A stretch of DNA of 64,000 nucleotides from Legionella tucsonensis. Its GTDB lineage: Bacteria; Pseudomonadota; Gammaproteobacteria; Legionellales; Legionellaceae. Positions 25,882 through 34,446 of the stretch are shown here, piece by piece. A program made the position numbers and the translations under genes. The number at the start of each line of letters is the position of its first letter. Position 1 is the first letter of the stretch. The notes beneath the pieces are model-generated. The model did no database searches, was not told the origin of the DNA, and worked only from the letters and a program-made list of their open reading frames with translations. Location of the stretch: contig NZ_LNZA01000001.1 of assembly GCF_001468035.1 (NCBI RefSeq), positions 1,836,221-1,900,220 of the forward strand, in the 5' to 3' direction.

Positions 25882-27795
25882 ATGAATGAAACAGATTATT
25901 CTATGTGCGTTGATGAAGAAATATACAACTGTCTTAACTTGGATAATCCAAAAAGCTTCTTTTTATTTGCAGGCGCAGGTTCCGGGAAAACCAGATCGTT
26001 GGTCGAAGTACTAAAAAAATTCCGTGAAAAAAATATTCAACGCCTAAAGCTTCAGAGACAGAAAATAGCCATTATCACATATACCAATGCCGCATGTGAT
26101 GAAATAAAACGTCGGCTTGATTTTGATCCATCATTTTCAATATCAACTATTCACAGTTTCGCTTGGGAATTAATTAAACCATATCAGAGTGATATAAAAA
26201 AATGGTTAAAAGACAATCTAAAATCCGAGATTGCGGAACTTAATGAAGCTCAAGAAAAAGGCCGTCCGGGTACTAAGGCTTCCGAAGATAGGTCAAGAAA
26301 AATAAATTCCAAGTTAGACCGAATTAATTCTTTAGAAAACACCAAGAAATTTATTTACAATCCTAATGGAGATAATACTTCCAAAGATTCGCTTAATCAT
26401 ACTGAAGTCATAAGTATAACAGTAGACTTCCTAATGACTCATCCCCTTATGAGGAAAATTTTGGTACGAACATTCCCAATCCTTTTAATTGATGAAAGCC
26501 AAGACACTAAAAAAGAACTAATTGATGCTTTTTTTGAAATACAGAAAATACACGCGGATAATTTCTCGCTTGGACTATTTGGCGACACGATGCAACGTAT
26601 ATATACAGATGGAAAATCTAATTTGGGTCAAAATATACCAATTGCTTGGGCAAAACCAGAAAAAAAAATCAACTACCGATGTCCTAAAAGAATTATCAAA
26701 CTTATAAACCAAATCAGATCAGAAGTTGATGGGCAGGCTCAAGAGCCTGCTAAGTCAAATTATGGATTTGTACGTTTATTTATCGCAGATACAAGAAAAG
26801 ATCTTGATAAAACAGCATTTGAATTTAGAGTTTCAGAAAAAATGGCTGAAATAACAGGTGACAATAATTGGAAAGAATTGAACAATGAAGTAAAAATACT
26901 GACTATTGAACATCACATGGCAGCAAAGCGTGGTGGATTTTCCGATTTCTTCACCCCCCTTTATGAGATTGATAAGTTCAAAACTGGTGTACTTGATGGA
27001 ACCCTTCAAGGAATTTCATGGTTTAGTAATCAAATTCTTCCTTTAATTAATGCCTTACGGGCTAATGATAAATTTCAAGTTTCTAGAATCGTTAAAAAAT
27101 ATTCTCCTCTCCTTTCAACGGAGGTAATAAAAAACAGTTTGACTCCTCGTGAAAAAATAAGAACAGCTAACGCAGCAGTGCAAAAACTTTACAACTTGTG
27201 GAGTGAAGGTAATAGCCCCTCATTAATTCAAATTCTTAATGAAATATATCAGAGCCATTTATTTCAAATTCCAGATATTTACATGCCAATTGCTGCGCGA
27301 TTAAAAACACAGGAAAATAGACAAACAATTTCCCTCGAAAATCATTCCGACGAGGATAAAATTATTAACGCTTGGGATAATGCTCTAAAGAGTTCGTTCA
27401 TTCAGTTTGAGGCTTATTTCAATTATATCTCCGATCACTCTCGATTTGGCACACACCAAGGAATAAAGGGTCTAGAATTTCCGCGCGTCATGGTCATTCT
27501 GGACGATGAAGAATCACGTGGATTCCTCTTCAGTTATGAAAAATTGTTTTGTGCTAAAGAACTCTCAGAGGCTGATAAAAAAAATAGATTGGAAGGTAAA
27601 GAAACAACTGTTGAGAGAACTCTCAGACTTTTTTATGTAACTTGTAGCCGTGCTGAAGAAAGTTTAGCAATTATTGCTTACACAAAGGATCCAATAAAAG
27701 TAAAAAATCATGCAATATCCCAAGGATGGTTTGATGAAAATGAAATTATTGATAATCTTCAGGAGTGTTATAAATTACTAGAAGCCCCTGAATAA
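25882..27795 (+). CDS. gajB: UvrD/PcrA-like SF1 helicase (GajB-like)
   Basis: 637 residues, its ATG immediately following the nuclease stop. Motifs run AGAGSGKTRSLVE (I), TYTNAACDEIKRR (Ia), STIHSFAWE, LLIDESQDTKKELID (II), GLFGDTMQRIYTD (III), INYRCPKRI (IV), HQGIKGLEFPRVMVILDD (V), FYVTCSRAEESLAII (VI). It is the partner helicase of the OLD nuclease. It is longer than canonical GajB (about 490 residues), matching the longer nuclease, so this may be a distinct subtype or a related two-gene system. Confidence 0.85.
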   Translation: MNETDYSMCVDEEIYNCLNLDNPKSFFLFAGAGSGKTRSLVEVLKKFREKNIQRLKLQRQKIAIITYTNAACDEIKRRLDFDPSFSISTIHSFAWELIKPYQSDIKKWLKDNLKSEIAELNEAQEKGRPGTKASEDRSRKINSKLDRINSLENTKKFIYNPNGDNTSKDSLNHTEVISITVDFLMTHPLMRKILVRTFPILLIDESQDTKKELIDAFFEIQKIHADNFSLGLFGDTMQRIYTDGKSNLGQNIPIAWAKPEKKINYRCPKRIIKLINQIRSEVDGQAQEPAKSNYGFVRLFIADTRKDLDKTAFEFRVSEKMAEITGDNNWKELNNEVKILTIEHHMAAKRGGFSDFFTPLYEIDKFKTGVLDGTLQGISWFSNQILPLINALRANDKFQVSRIVKKYSPLLSTEVIKNSLTPREKIRTANAAVQKLYNLWSEGNSPSLIQILNEIYQSHLFQIPDIYMPIAARLKTQENRQTISLENHSDEDKIINAWDNALKSSFIQFEAYFNYISDHSRFGTHQGIKGLEFPRVMVILDDEESRGFLFSYEKLFCAKELSEADKKNRLEGKETTVERTLRLFYVTCSRAEESLAIIAYTKDPIKVKNHAISQGWFDENEIIDNLQECYKLLEAPE

Positions 27796-27960
27796 TGGAC
27801 CAACGCCCATGCTAATGGATTTAGGAACTTTGATAATTATGAGATACGGGTTAAGGGTTTATGTTCTTGATTAGTACCCCCTAATTGGGAAAAATCTGTG
27901 TTCTGCGTTTGAAAGTAAATACCTACCTAATTTAGGAAAAATCCGAAGCTCATAATGTAA

Positions 27961-27982
27961 AAAGTACCCATCAAAGTACCCA
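27961..27982 (+). repeat. Direct repeat pair AAAGTACCCA, 12-bp period (right)
   Basis: AAAGTACCCA at 27961-27970 and 27973-27982, identical in unit, spacing and orientation to 14191-14212. It lies 51 bases before the right att core. Supports a mobile unit bounded by the two cores. Confidence 0.65.
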
Positions 27983-28032
27983 TTAACGTTATGCTTAACA
28001 AATCAACACAACTTAACCCATTGATTTTACTA

Positions 28033-28076
28033 TGCCGCTGAGAAGAATCGAACTCCCGACCTTTTGATTACGAAAC
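28033..28076 (-). repeat. att core, right copy of island 1 and left copy of island 2
   Basis: 44 bp identical to 14021-14064. Here the bases outside the acceptor end read CAT on the minus strand, not CACCA, so this copy is element-borne, not the original tRNA end. The second integrase starts 167 bases to the right. Confidence 0.85.
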
Positions 28077-28201
28077 TTTATCCAATCGATATCAAAGAAT
28101 ATAATTTAATTTCAAAAACATGGCAAATCCTTTATTTATAAGGAATATATTGCTATTAAACCCTTCAATAAGTATCATTTGATATTATATCAATACACAA
28201 G

Positions 28202-28228
28202 TTTTGGTACCAAAACTGGTACCAAAAC
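28202..28228. repeat. Repeats GGTACCAAAAC, 12-bp period, before integrase 2
   Basis: TTTTGGTACCAAAA (28202-28215) is a perfect palindrome and GGTACCAAAAC is repeated at 28206 and 28218. The pair has the same 12-bp period as the AAAGTACCCA pair of island 1, but another word, as expected for a related integrase of different arm specificity. Confidence 0.6.
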
Positions 28229-28242
28229 CAGATGGAACTAAT

Positions 28243-29415
28243 ATGAGATTTACTGACACATACATTAAGAATTTAAAGCCAGATGCTACTTGGCTAGAAA
28301 AAATTGAAAGTTCAGGATTAGGGATTAGAGTAATGCCCAGTGGTAATAAATCCTGGTTTTATCGATTTAGTATGAATGGTAAAAGACAAAAAATAAGTTT
28401 AGGAAAATATCCAGGAATAAGTTTAAAGCAAGCTCGTGAACTTCATGCTCAAGCTCAAAGCCTAAAAGAACAGGGAATTAACCCAATTGATTATGCACAG
28501 CAAGAGAAGCTTAAAAAAGACAACACTCTTTCTAAATTAATTTTATCTTGGTATGAAAATTACGTAGTAAAGAATAGAAAACAACCCAGGCCAATCAAAT
28601 ATCAAATCGACTCAGAAATCATCCCCCTACTGGGCCATATGGAATTAGACAAAATACAAACCAAAGATATTACATCTGCACTTGATAAAGTAGTTCATCG
28701 TGGTGCACCAGTTCATGCTAATCGTATTCTCAGCACAATTAAACAAGTATTAAACTACGCTGTCAGTAGAGGATATCTACAACATAATCCTGCTATTAAT
28801 ATACGAACTCGAGACATAGGTGGTATAGAAAAACCTAGGGAGCGTGTTTTAAATACAGAAGAAATCAGAACTATTTGGAGGTTTCTCGAGTGCCCTCTAT
28901 GTCAAATGTCTGAATCAGCTCGAATATCAATTAAAATTATCATACTAACCGGTGTACGAACCAGTGAAATTAGACTGGCCCAGTGGCACCAATTTAATTT
29001 TGAGCAATCTTTGTGGACCATACCACCCGAACACTCAAAAGGTGCAATAACTGTAAAAATTCATTTGAGTGAATTAACTAAAAAAATACTACTAAGGCAT
29101 AAAGAAATGAGTAACTCACAATTTGTAATTCCAGGTATTACTCATGATACCCCCATGTCTAAAGATGCTCTACCCCGAGCAATTAATCGGATTCAAGATC
29201 GTGTGGGCATACCTGAATGGACAGCTCATGATTTACGGAGAACATTTGCGACACAATTGGGTGAGTCTCTTCAAGTGGATCCAATTGTTATAGAAAAGTG
29301 CTTAGGACACAAAATGCCACGCATCATGGCTACTTATAATAAAAATGAAATGCTTCAACAACGCAAAGAAGCTTTAGATGCTTGGGCAAAGCATCTACAA
29401 AAAATTATTTTATAA
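28243..29415 (+). CDS. P4-type tyrosine integrase of island 2
   Basis: 390 residues from ATG 28243, which aligns with the start of the first integrase; the TTG at 28204 lies in the repeat. It has DUF4102-like, core-binding and catalytic domains with LTGVRTSEIRLAQW, AHDLRRTFATQLG and LGHKMPRIMATYNK complete. It is very similar to the integrase at 14236, particularly in the catalytic half, which fits use of the same 44-bp core. Confidence 0.95.
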   Translation: MRFTDTYIKNLKPDATWLEKIESSGLGIRVMPSGNKSWFYRFSMNGKRQKISLGKYPGISLKQARELHAQAQSLKEQGINPIDYAQQEKLKKDNTLSKLILSWYENYVVKNRKQPRPIKYQIDSEIIPLLGHMELDKIQTKDITSALDKVVHRGAPVHANRILSTIKQVLNYAVSRGYLQHNPAINIRTRDIGGIEKPRERVLNTEEIRTIWRFLECPLCQMSESARISIKIIILTGVRTSEIRLAQWHQFNFEQSLWTIPPEHSKGAITVKIHLSELTKKILLRHKEMSNSQFVIPGITHDTPMSKDALPRAINRIQDRVGIPEWTAHDLRRTFATQLGESLQVDPIVIEKCLGHKMPRIMATYNKNEMLQQRKEALDAWAKHLQKIIL

Positions 29416-30035
29416 TCATATTAAGTATGTTTAAAAGATAGTTTTTTCATCAAGATAGTTACATTTGAGCTCAAAGAGAAAGTATGTTTTTTTTATATCA
29501 TAAACTCCATGCCAGCTGTGATCTTAGTTTGGATGGTGCTGGTCACTGCGCTTTCTCGTGAATGGATTTGATAAGGAAATCAGATTTTACTTTAGCTCAT
29601 GAAGTTCCAATAACTGTAATTGAACCTTAGAAAGGGAAATAGCTTAGTAAAGTTTAAGAAATTAAAAGATGTTAAAAATCCAAAATTACGAATGAGATTT
29701 TCAGGATATAAAATTTTATATTTCAAGCATAGATACGTCTTCTAATTTCAAGATTTTCAGACAATATTAGGAAAAATTGGAGGAAGCGGCCCCCATTTTT
29801 CAAGAAAAATGACGAAAAACATTATGTTCCTAATTTAAATATTAATTTTTTACTACAAAATAATTAATCATTTTTTGAAGAAGTTACCCTTTTATCTTTA
29901 AATATTTAATAATCACTCTTTACAATTTCTTTACAATTTAGAAACGTTTACTAATATTATAAATAAGAGATATCAAAAAGGATAATTCAAGATATCAATG
30001 TTTAACTCAACGGACTTATTTTGAGGATTTTATTG
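29416..30035. other. Intergenic with a decayed partial copy of lolC
   Basis: About 29485-29628 aligns with 30760-30905 of the lolC-like gene, with small gaps (shared words AATGGATTTGAT, GGAAAT, TTTTACTTTAGCTC and TGAAGTT). The frame is broken. Past 29640 no gene is seen; the region before 30036 is very AT-rich and probably carries a promoter. Confidence 0.6.
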
Positions 30036-30431
30036 ATGAATGATTATCACAATATTAACTACCCAGTAAATTACCGAATATGGCTTTTAAAATTTATAGT
30101 CTATATAAGAGCATTTTATTATGAACATTATAACTATATAGATGTTGGCTCGATAGATGACAGGATTTTTGAGGTTATTTATCAGTTGTATCAACAAGTT
30201 TATATTTCCAACCATTCACATATTAACTTAGATTTAAAAGATATAAAGCTTCCAGTATGTACGTTAAGAATAATAAGAGAAGAAGACAAGGAGGCTTTAT
30301 TAATTAAATGTACAGTTAGTACTAATATAAAAACTTTAAAGTTATATCGTTTTCCAAATTTAACTCCCTGTCCGAGATGTGAAGCATTTAAAAGAGTACT
30401 GGAAGAATATCTGGATAAATATAATAGTTAA
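30036..30431 (+). CDS. Hypothetical protein
   Basis: 131 residues from ATG 30036, with GAGG nine bases upstream. It begins with aromatic, Tyr-rich residues (YHNINYPVNYRIWLLKFIVY) and ends with a CPRCEAF pair of cysteines that could bind metal. No family is recognised. The following 260 bases before lolC hold no gene. Confidence 0.5.
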   Translation: MNDYHNINYPVNYRIWLLKFIVYIRAFYYEHYNYIDVGSIDDRIFEVIYQLYQQVYISNHSHINLDLKDIKLPVCTLRIIREEDKEALLIKCTVSTNIKTLKLYRFPNLTPCPRCEAFKRVLEEYLDKYNS

Positions 30432-30692
30432 CATCCACAAAAAATATGATAATCCTTATTCAAAAATCTGCTTTGTAATAAGACCCCTTTACCTAGCTTT
30501 TGATATCAAGAGTAGTGGTTTAAGTGAGTATTCACCATATATTATGGGATTTGTAAGGCACAATTAAGTGAATATATAAAGGTTGCTCCTGTATTATTTA
30601 AATCTTTGGATCAAAAAATGTCACTTGTGGATCATAACTCTAATAACGTTTCTGGGATATACTGCATTTTATTTAATTGAATAATACTAACC

Positions 30693-31925
30693 ATGTTTAA
30701 ACCCTTAGTTTTTTGTATTGGATTACGTTACATTCGCGCTCAAAAAAAGAGTCGATTTGTTTCATTTATCTCATTAAGCTCAATGCTTGGCATTAGTTTG
30801 GGTGTGATGGTGCTCATAACGGTGCTTTCCGTTATGAATGGATTTGATGAGGAAATTCACACTCGTTATTTTACTTTAGCTCCTGAAGTTACAATAACAG
30901 GAATGAATGGAACAATAAAAAATTGGAAAAAAATAGCGGATAAGATACAAGATATTCCAGAGATTTATGCATCCTCTCCATATGTGAATGGAAAAGGACT
31001 TGTAACACATGAAGGGCAAGTAGCTCCTATTATGCTAGCTGGCATATCACCAAAAGAAGAGCAGTCTGTTTCTCTCTTAAAAAAACAAATATTACTAGGA
31101 AACTTAGATCAATTAAGTGATTTCGGTATTATTCTGGGCCGCGATATTGCCTCTCGATTAGGGGCAACCTTGGGAGACAAAATAACAGTTTTAATTCCAA
31201 CTCGCGATATAAATTCTCCTACTTTTAAGCAGTTTAAAGTACAAGGAATATTCTCTGCTGGCTCAGGATTTGGTTTTGATGGACAGCTTGGTTTCATTAA
31301 TATAAGAGATGCTCAAAAACTATTGAAGTTAGGTAATGATGTTAGTGGCATAAAAATAAAAATTAATAATGTATTTCAAGCACCGGAGATATCCGATGTT
31401 CTATCGAGAATTCTTGGGCCAGACTATCAAATAGGAAACTGGACTCAACAACTCACTGAGTTTTTTCAAGCAATAAAAATGCAGAAAAATATGATGTTTC
31501 TCATTTTATCGTTAATTATTATGGTAGCTGCATTTAATCTGGTTTCATCTCTGGTAATGATAGTTAATGATAAACAAGCAGAAATCGCCATTTTACGAAC
31601 ACTTGGCGCAACACCAGCGGAAATTTTATTAATTTTTATCGTACAAGGTATGATAATAGGAGTTATCGGTATATTATTAGGCTCGATATGCGGGTTAATT
31701 CTTGCTAAGAATATTACTAGCATTGTTAATAAACTACAGTCCTTGCTGGACTATCAATTTTTATCATCAAATATTTATTTTGTTGACTATTTACCTTCAA
31801 AAATTTTACTGGAAGATTTATTGATTGTTTGTTTATCGGCAATATTAATGAGCTTTATTGCAACAATTTACCCTGCATGGCGCGCTTCAAGAATGAGAAT
31901 TTCTGAAACACTTCATTATGCTTAA
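30693..31925 (+). CDS. lolC: LolC/LolE-type ABC transporter permease
   Basis: 410 residues. Family hallmarks are the start FCIGLRYIRAQKKSRFVSFIS, the first helix LGVMVLITVLSVMNGFDEEI, a periplasmic domain of about 220 residues, and three C-terminal helices around AEIAILRTLGATPAEILLIFIVQG. It would extract lipoproteins from the inner membrane together with a LolD ATPase. No LolD gene is nearby, unlike the usual lolCDE order, so it may use a chromosomal ATPase or have another cargo. The next gene starts 21 bases later. A broken copy of its 5' end lies at 29485-29628. Confidence 0.88.
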   Translation: MFKPLVFCIGLRYIRAQKKSRFVSFISLSSMLGISLGVMVLITVLSVMNGFDEEIHTRYFTLAPEVTITGMNGTIKNWKKIADKIQDIPEIYASSPYVNGKGLVTHEGQVAPIMLAGISPKEEQSVSLLKKQILLGNLDQLSDFGIILGRDIASRLGATLGDKITVLIPTRDINSPTFKQFKVQGIFSAGSGFGFDGQLGFINIRDAQKLLKLGNDVSGIKIKINNVFQAPEISDVLSRILGPDYQIGNWTQQLTEFFQAIKMQKNMMFLILSLIIMVAAFNLVSSLVMIVNDKQAEIAILRTLGATPAEILLIFIVQGMIIGVIGILLGSICGLILAKNITSIVNKLQSLLDYQFLSSNIYFVDYLPSKILLEDLLIVCLSAILMSFIATIYPAWRASRMRISETLHYA

Positions 31926-31946
31926 TAATTTTATAAAAGGATTTAA

Positions 31947-32375
31947 ATGGCTGCACACTCCCTATCAGCGGTACTTAAATATAAAAATAATCATGTTATC
32001 CGTAGATATGAAAAAGATTATCCTCATAATAGATTAAGTGGGGATGCTGCTTTTATTGAATTGATGAAATTTTTCTGGCTTGCTCAGCAGCATAAAAATG
32101 CAAAAAAAATAAATCCTGACAATAAGGAATTAAAATTTATTTGCGCTATTTATCCAGAAATGAGTGAAATTGATGATATGTGGCATACGTTTCTTCTATT
32201 CACAAAAGACTACATGTCTTTCTGTAAAATCTATTTTGATGATTATGTTCATCATGTGCCAAATGTAGAAGAAGAGGCTATAAACGAAGCTCAATTTAAA
32301 GATGATCTCACTAAATACTTGTCTTTTATTTATGATGTATTAGGGGAAGAAGCAATTATTAATTGGTTTGAATAG
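31947..32375 (+). CDS. GRDP-like domain protein (function unknown)
   Basis: 142 residues, 21 bases after lolC and with AAAGG upstream, so probably cotranscribed. The segment EIDDMWHTFLLFTKDYMSFCKIYFDDYVHHVPN matches the D-x-x-W-H-x-x-L-x-T-x-x-Y-x-x-F-C-...-F-x-H-H-x-P pattern of the glycine-rich domain-containing-protein-like family, whose conserved W, H and C residues suggest a metal or redox site. Role unknown. It converges with the Cys-rich micro-ORF at 32444-32557. Confidence 0.6.
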   Translation: MAAHSLSAVLKYKNNHVIRRYEKDYPHNRLSGDAAFIELMKFFWLAQQHKNAKKINPDNKELKFICAIYPEMSEIDDMWHTFLLFTKDYMSFCKIYFDDYVHHVPNVEEEAINEAQFKDDLTKYLSFIYDVLGEEAIINWFE

Positions 32376-32443
32376 ACTCCACTTAGAGAGTCTATTTTAA
32401 AGGTGAATAAAAATTATTTGATTAAATATTTAATTAATTCAAA

Positions 32444-32557
32444 TTAAGAAAAAAGTCCGCAAGGATGACACATTTGACATTTTTTAATATTTTCTTTTAT
32501 TTTAAACATCTTTTTATCAACAATTTTTTTAATTAATAAAGTTTTTTTATTTTCCAT
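32444..32557 (-). CDS. 37-residue Cys-rich peptide, possible modified-peptide precursor
   Basis: The ATG at 32557 has GGAAGG five bases upstream, an excellent ribosome site in a region with no other gene. The peptide is strongly basic for 26 residues (Lys-rich, ending in ENIKK) and then ends with CQMCHPCGLFS, three Cys spaced C-x2-C-x2-C. A charged leader with a short Cys-rich tail is the layout of ribosomally made, modified peptides or of metal-binding micro-proteins. The GRDP-like protein converges on it. No maturation enzyme of a known class is seen, so this is a proposal only. Confidence 0.5.
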   Translation of the reverse strand: MENKKTLLIKKIVDKKMFKIKENIKKCQMCHPCGLFS

Positions 32558-32666
32558 ATTTCCTTCCTATTTAAGTATTTAAAAAATTAGGCACTTGATA
32601 AAAGCACCTACGCTAGTTCATATATGTTTCTTAGTAGATATGAAAGTCCATCAAACTGAGGATTTT

Positions 32667-32873
32667 TCATAGTGATAACCGAATATTTTTATCAATCCAG
32701 TGAGAAATAGTTTCTTGATGCCAAGCTAAAGTAGTACCATTTAACTTAACTGGCTCAGGGAATTTTCCACTAGTCCACCACCGTCTCAATGTAAGCCGAT
32801 TACGGCCAAGAAGTTTTTCCAGATCGGTGATAAATAAAATTTGTTTCGGTATTATATTTTCAAATTTTTCCAT
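32667..32873 (-). CDS. AlpA-like helix-turn-helix regulator
   Basis: 68 residues. FITDLEKLLGRNRLTLRRWW plus GKFPEPVKLNGTTLAWHQET is nearly the same as the regulator at 21396-21596, differing at scattered positions. GGAG precedes the ATG. It is probably the activator or excisionase of island 2. It follows the small gene at 32894 by 20 bases. Confidence 0.8.
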   Translation of the reverse strand: MEKFENIIPKQILFITDLEKLLGRNRLTLRRWWTSGKFPEPVKLNGTTLAWHQETISHWIDKNIRLSL

Positions 32874-32893
32874 GCCTGACTCTCCAATTTAGG

Positions 32894-33142
32894 CTAAATG
32901 TCCTGAAAAGATTTAGTTTTCCATTTACTTTTTTGCTCCATATCAATAAATAACATGAATAATTTCAGTAAATTTAATTCAATATTATTGTCTTGAAGTA
33001 AGCGATTATGGTGATAAATCAATTGCAGGTGAGCAATTGGAGAGTTAGATAAATTTGCTAACCGATGCAGAGGATAATTTGTAGAATCCAACAAATACTG
33101 AATCATCCCTTTGTAGATTGCGACCTTTTGATCGAAAAACAT
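32894..33142 (-). CDS. Small hypothetical protein
   Basis: 82 residues; the region LHRLANLSNSPIAHLQLIYHHNRL could be a helix-turn-helix that recognises DNA. It lies in one operon with the AlpA-like gene and diverges from the XRE gene at 33351. Family not recognised. Confidence 0.55.
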   Translation of the reverse strand: MFFDQKVAIYKGMIQYLLDSTNYPLHRLANLSNSPIAHLQLIYHHNRLLQDNNIELNLLKLFMLFIDMEQKSKWKTKSFQDI

Positions 33143-33350
33143 GAAAAGTACTCCTGTAAAACATATGTAATGAATCCAACTCTTGCCAAATTAACATTCA
33201 GCATCATCTGGCGAAACCAATATTAATACGATATTAATTTTATTATCAATATGTTTAATAAAGAAATTTTTCTTAATATACAATATGATATTGAATGATA
33301 TCGTTTTATATGATAATTTTTTTACGTCGATTATTTAGAAAGGACAATTT
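33143..33350. promoter_or_regulatory. Divergent promoter region
   Basis: AT-rich between the divergent genes at 33142 and 33351. The octamer ATATTAAT occurs twice in direct orientation at about 33220-33240 with ACG between the copies, and ATGATAT or TGATATCG words lie near 33290. Likely operators of the XRE regulator. Confidence 0.4.
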
Positions 33351-33842
33351 ATGAGTAAGGGAATCTATCAATCGTTTGCCAATCGCTTGATTAACACCCT
33401 CAAAGATAGAGAACATACTGCCTCTCGCTCACCAAATGGTATCTGCATCAAAACCCTCGCTGAGTTTACTGGCGCATCTGAGCAGATCTGTCGCCGTTAC
33501 ATTAGAGGGGATGCATTGCCAGATTATGAAAAAGTGAAACAACTGGCTTTCCATCTTCAAGTAAACCCGGGTTGGTTGCTCTTTGGGGAGGAAGGACATT
33601 CTGCTCCCCAAAAAAATGAAGTCGATGAAACGCTACTTCATTACATCTTAAAGCAAAGCCATCATTTATACCCTGTTTCTCAGGGGAGTAATGACGATTA
33701 CGCCGATTTTGTGTTAGGATTGATAAAAGAGGTGCGCTCAATTGACACTTCGGAAAATAATTTACTAAAAATCATTGACTTGGCCATTGGATCTATTTCT
33801 TCTTACGAAGAAAAACGAAAAAAGCATAGTCATGCTGTATAA
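33351..33842 (+). CDS. XRE-family transcription regulator
   Basis: 163 residues with AAAGGA before the ATG. The helix-turn-helix is in CIKTLAEFTGASEQICRRYIRGDALPDYEKVKQLAFHLQV. The C-terminal half is a short helical effector region without an S24 domain. The stop overlaps the start of the next gene, so this regulator heads a four-gene run that includes a deformylase and an MFS transporter. Confidence 0.8.
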   Translation: MSKGIYQSFANRLINTLKDREHTASRSPNGICIKTLAEFTGASEQICRRYIRGDALPDYEKVKQLAFHLQVNPGWLLFGEEGHSAPQKNEVDETLLHYILKQSHHLYPVSQGSNDDYADFVLGLIKEVRSIDTSENNLLKIIDLAIGSISSYEEKRKKHSHAV

Positions 33843-34446
33843 GAAATTTGTAGATATGGATGTAACAGCTGTTGAAGTAAGGCTTCACCCTAAAGCCAAA
33901 GAATTTCTTTTTGAACATTTTGTCATCATGCGTAAAGTGTTCTCTGATGTACTAGGACAAGTAGAAACAGACTATGCTTCTATTGCCCTTATTAATCATG
34001 AAGGACAGATCTTTTTTATGTCCTCGAATCCATCTATAGAACAAAATTTAATTGAGAAAAGTCTGTGGCTTTTTGAAGGTTGCTTTCAGTTAAGCTTTAT
34101 CAACCAAGATCAACCGAAATTATGGAGCGAACTTCTTCATATAGGCTGTATAGAAGCAATTAAAAAATATAAACAAATAGATCCAGGGCTGATTACGGGT
34201 ATTTCCATTCCTACTGAATATGATTCTTATCGGGCAATCTTTTCATTTGGATTAAAACGGATCAATCCCTATATCCAGAATAAAAGCTCCATTCATTGCG
34301 AAAAACTGTTAGCCATGGGTAAGTTTGCATTAAGGCGAATTCAAGAGTATTTAACTTTCCCCGACCAACAACCCTACATAACAACTAAGCCCAAACTTAA
34401 ATTAATCATCAACAATCAGGTGACCTATGAACACACTCCTGGATAA
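33832..34446 (+). CDS. Hypothetical sensor-like protein (autoinducer-binding-domain-like)
   Basis: 204 residues from ATG 33832, overlapping the XRE stop by 11 bases; ATG 33856 is also possible. The middle (YASIALINHEGQIFFMSS...LITGISIPTEYDSYRAIFSFGL) has the strand pattern of the LuxR autoinducer-binding or GAF-like fold, but there is no attached helix-turn-helix. It may sense a small ligand and act on the preceding XRE protein. The family assignment is weak. Confidence 0.5.
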   Translation: MLYKKFVDMDVTAVEVRLHPKAKEFLFEHFVIMRKVFSDVLGQVETDYASIALINHEGQIFFMSSNPSIEQNLIEKSLWLFEGCFQLSFINQDQPKLWSELLHIGCIEAIKKYKQIDPGLITGISIPTEYDSYRAIFSFGLKRINPYIQNKSSIHCEKLLAMGKFALRRIQEYLTFPDQQPYITTKPKLKLIINNQVTYEHTPG

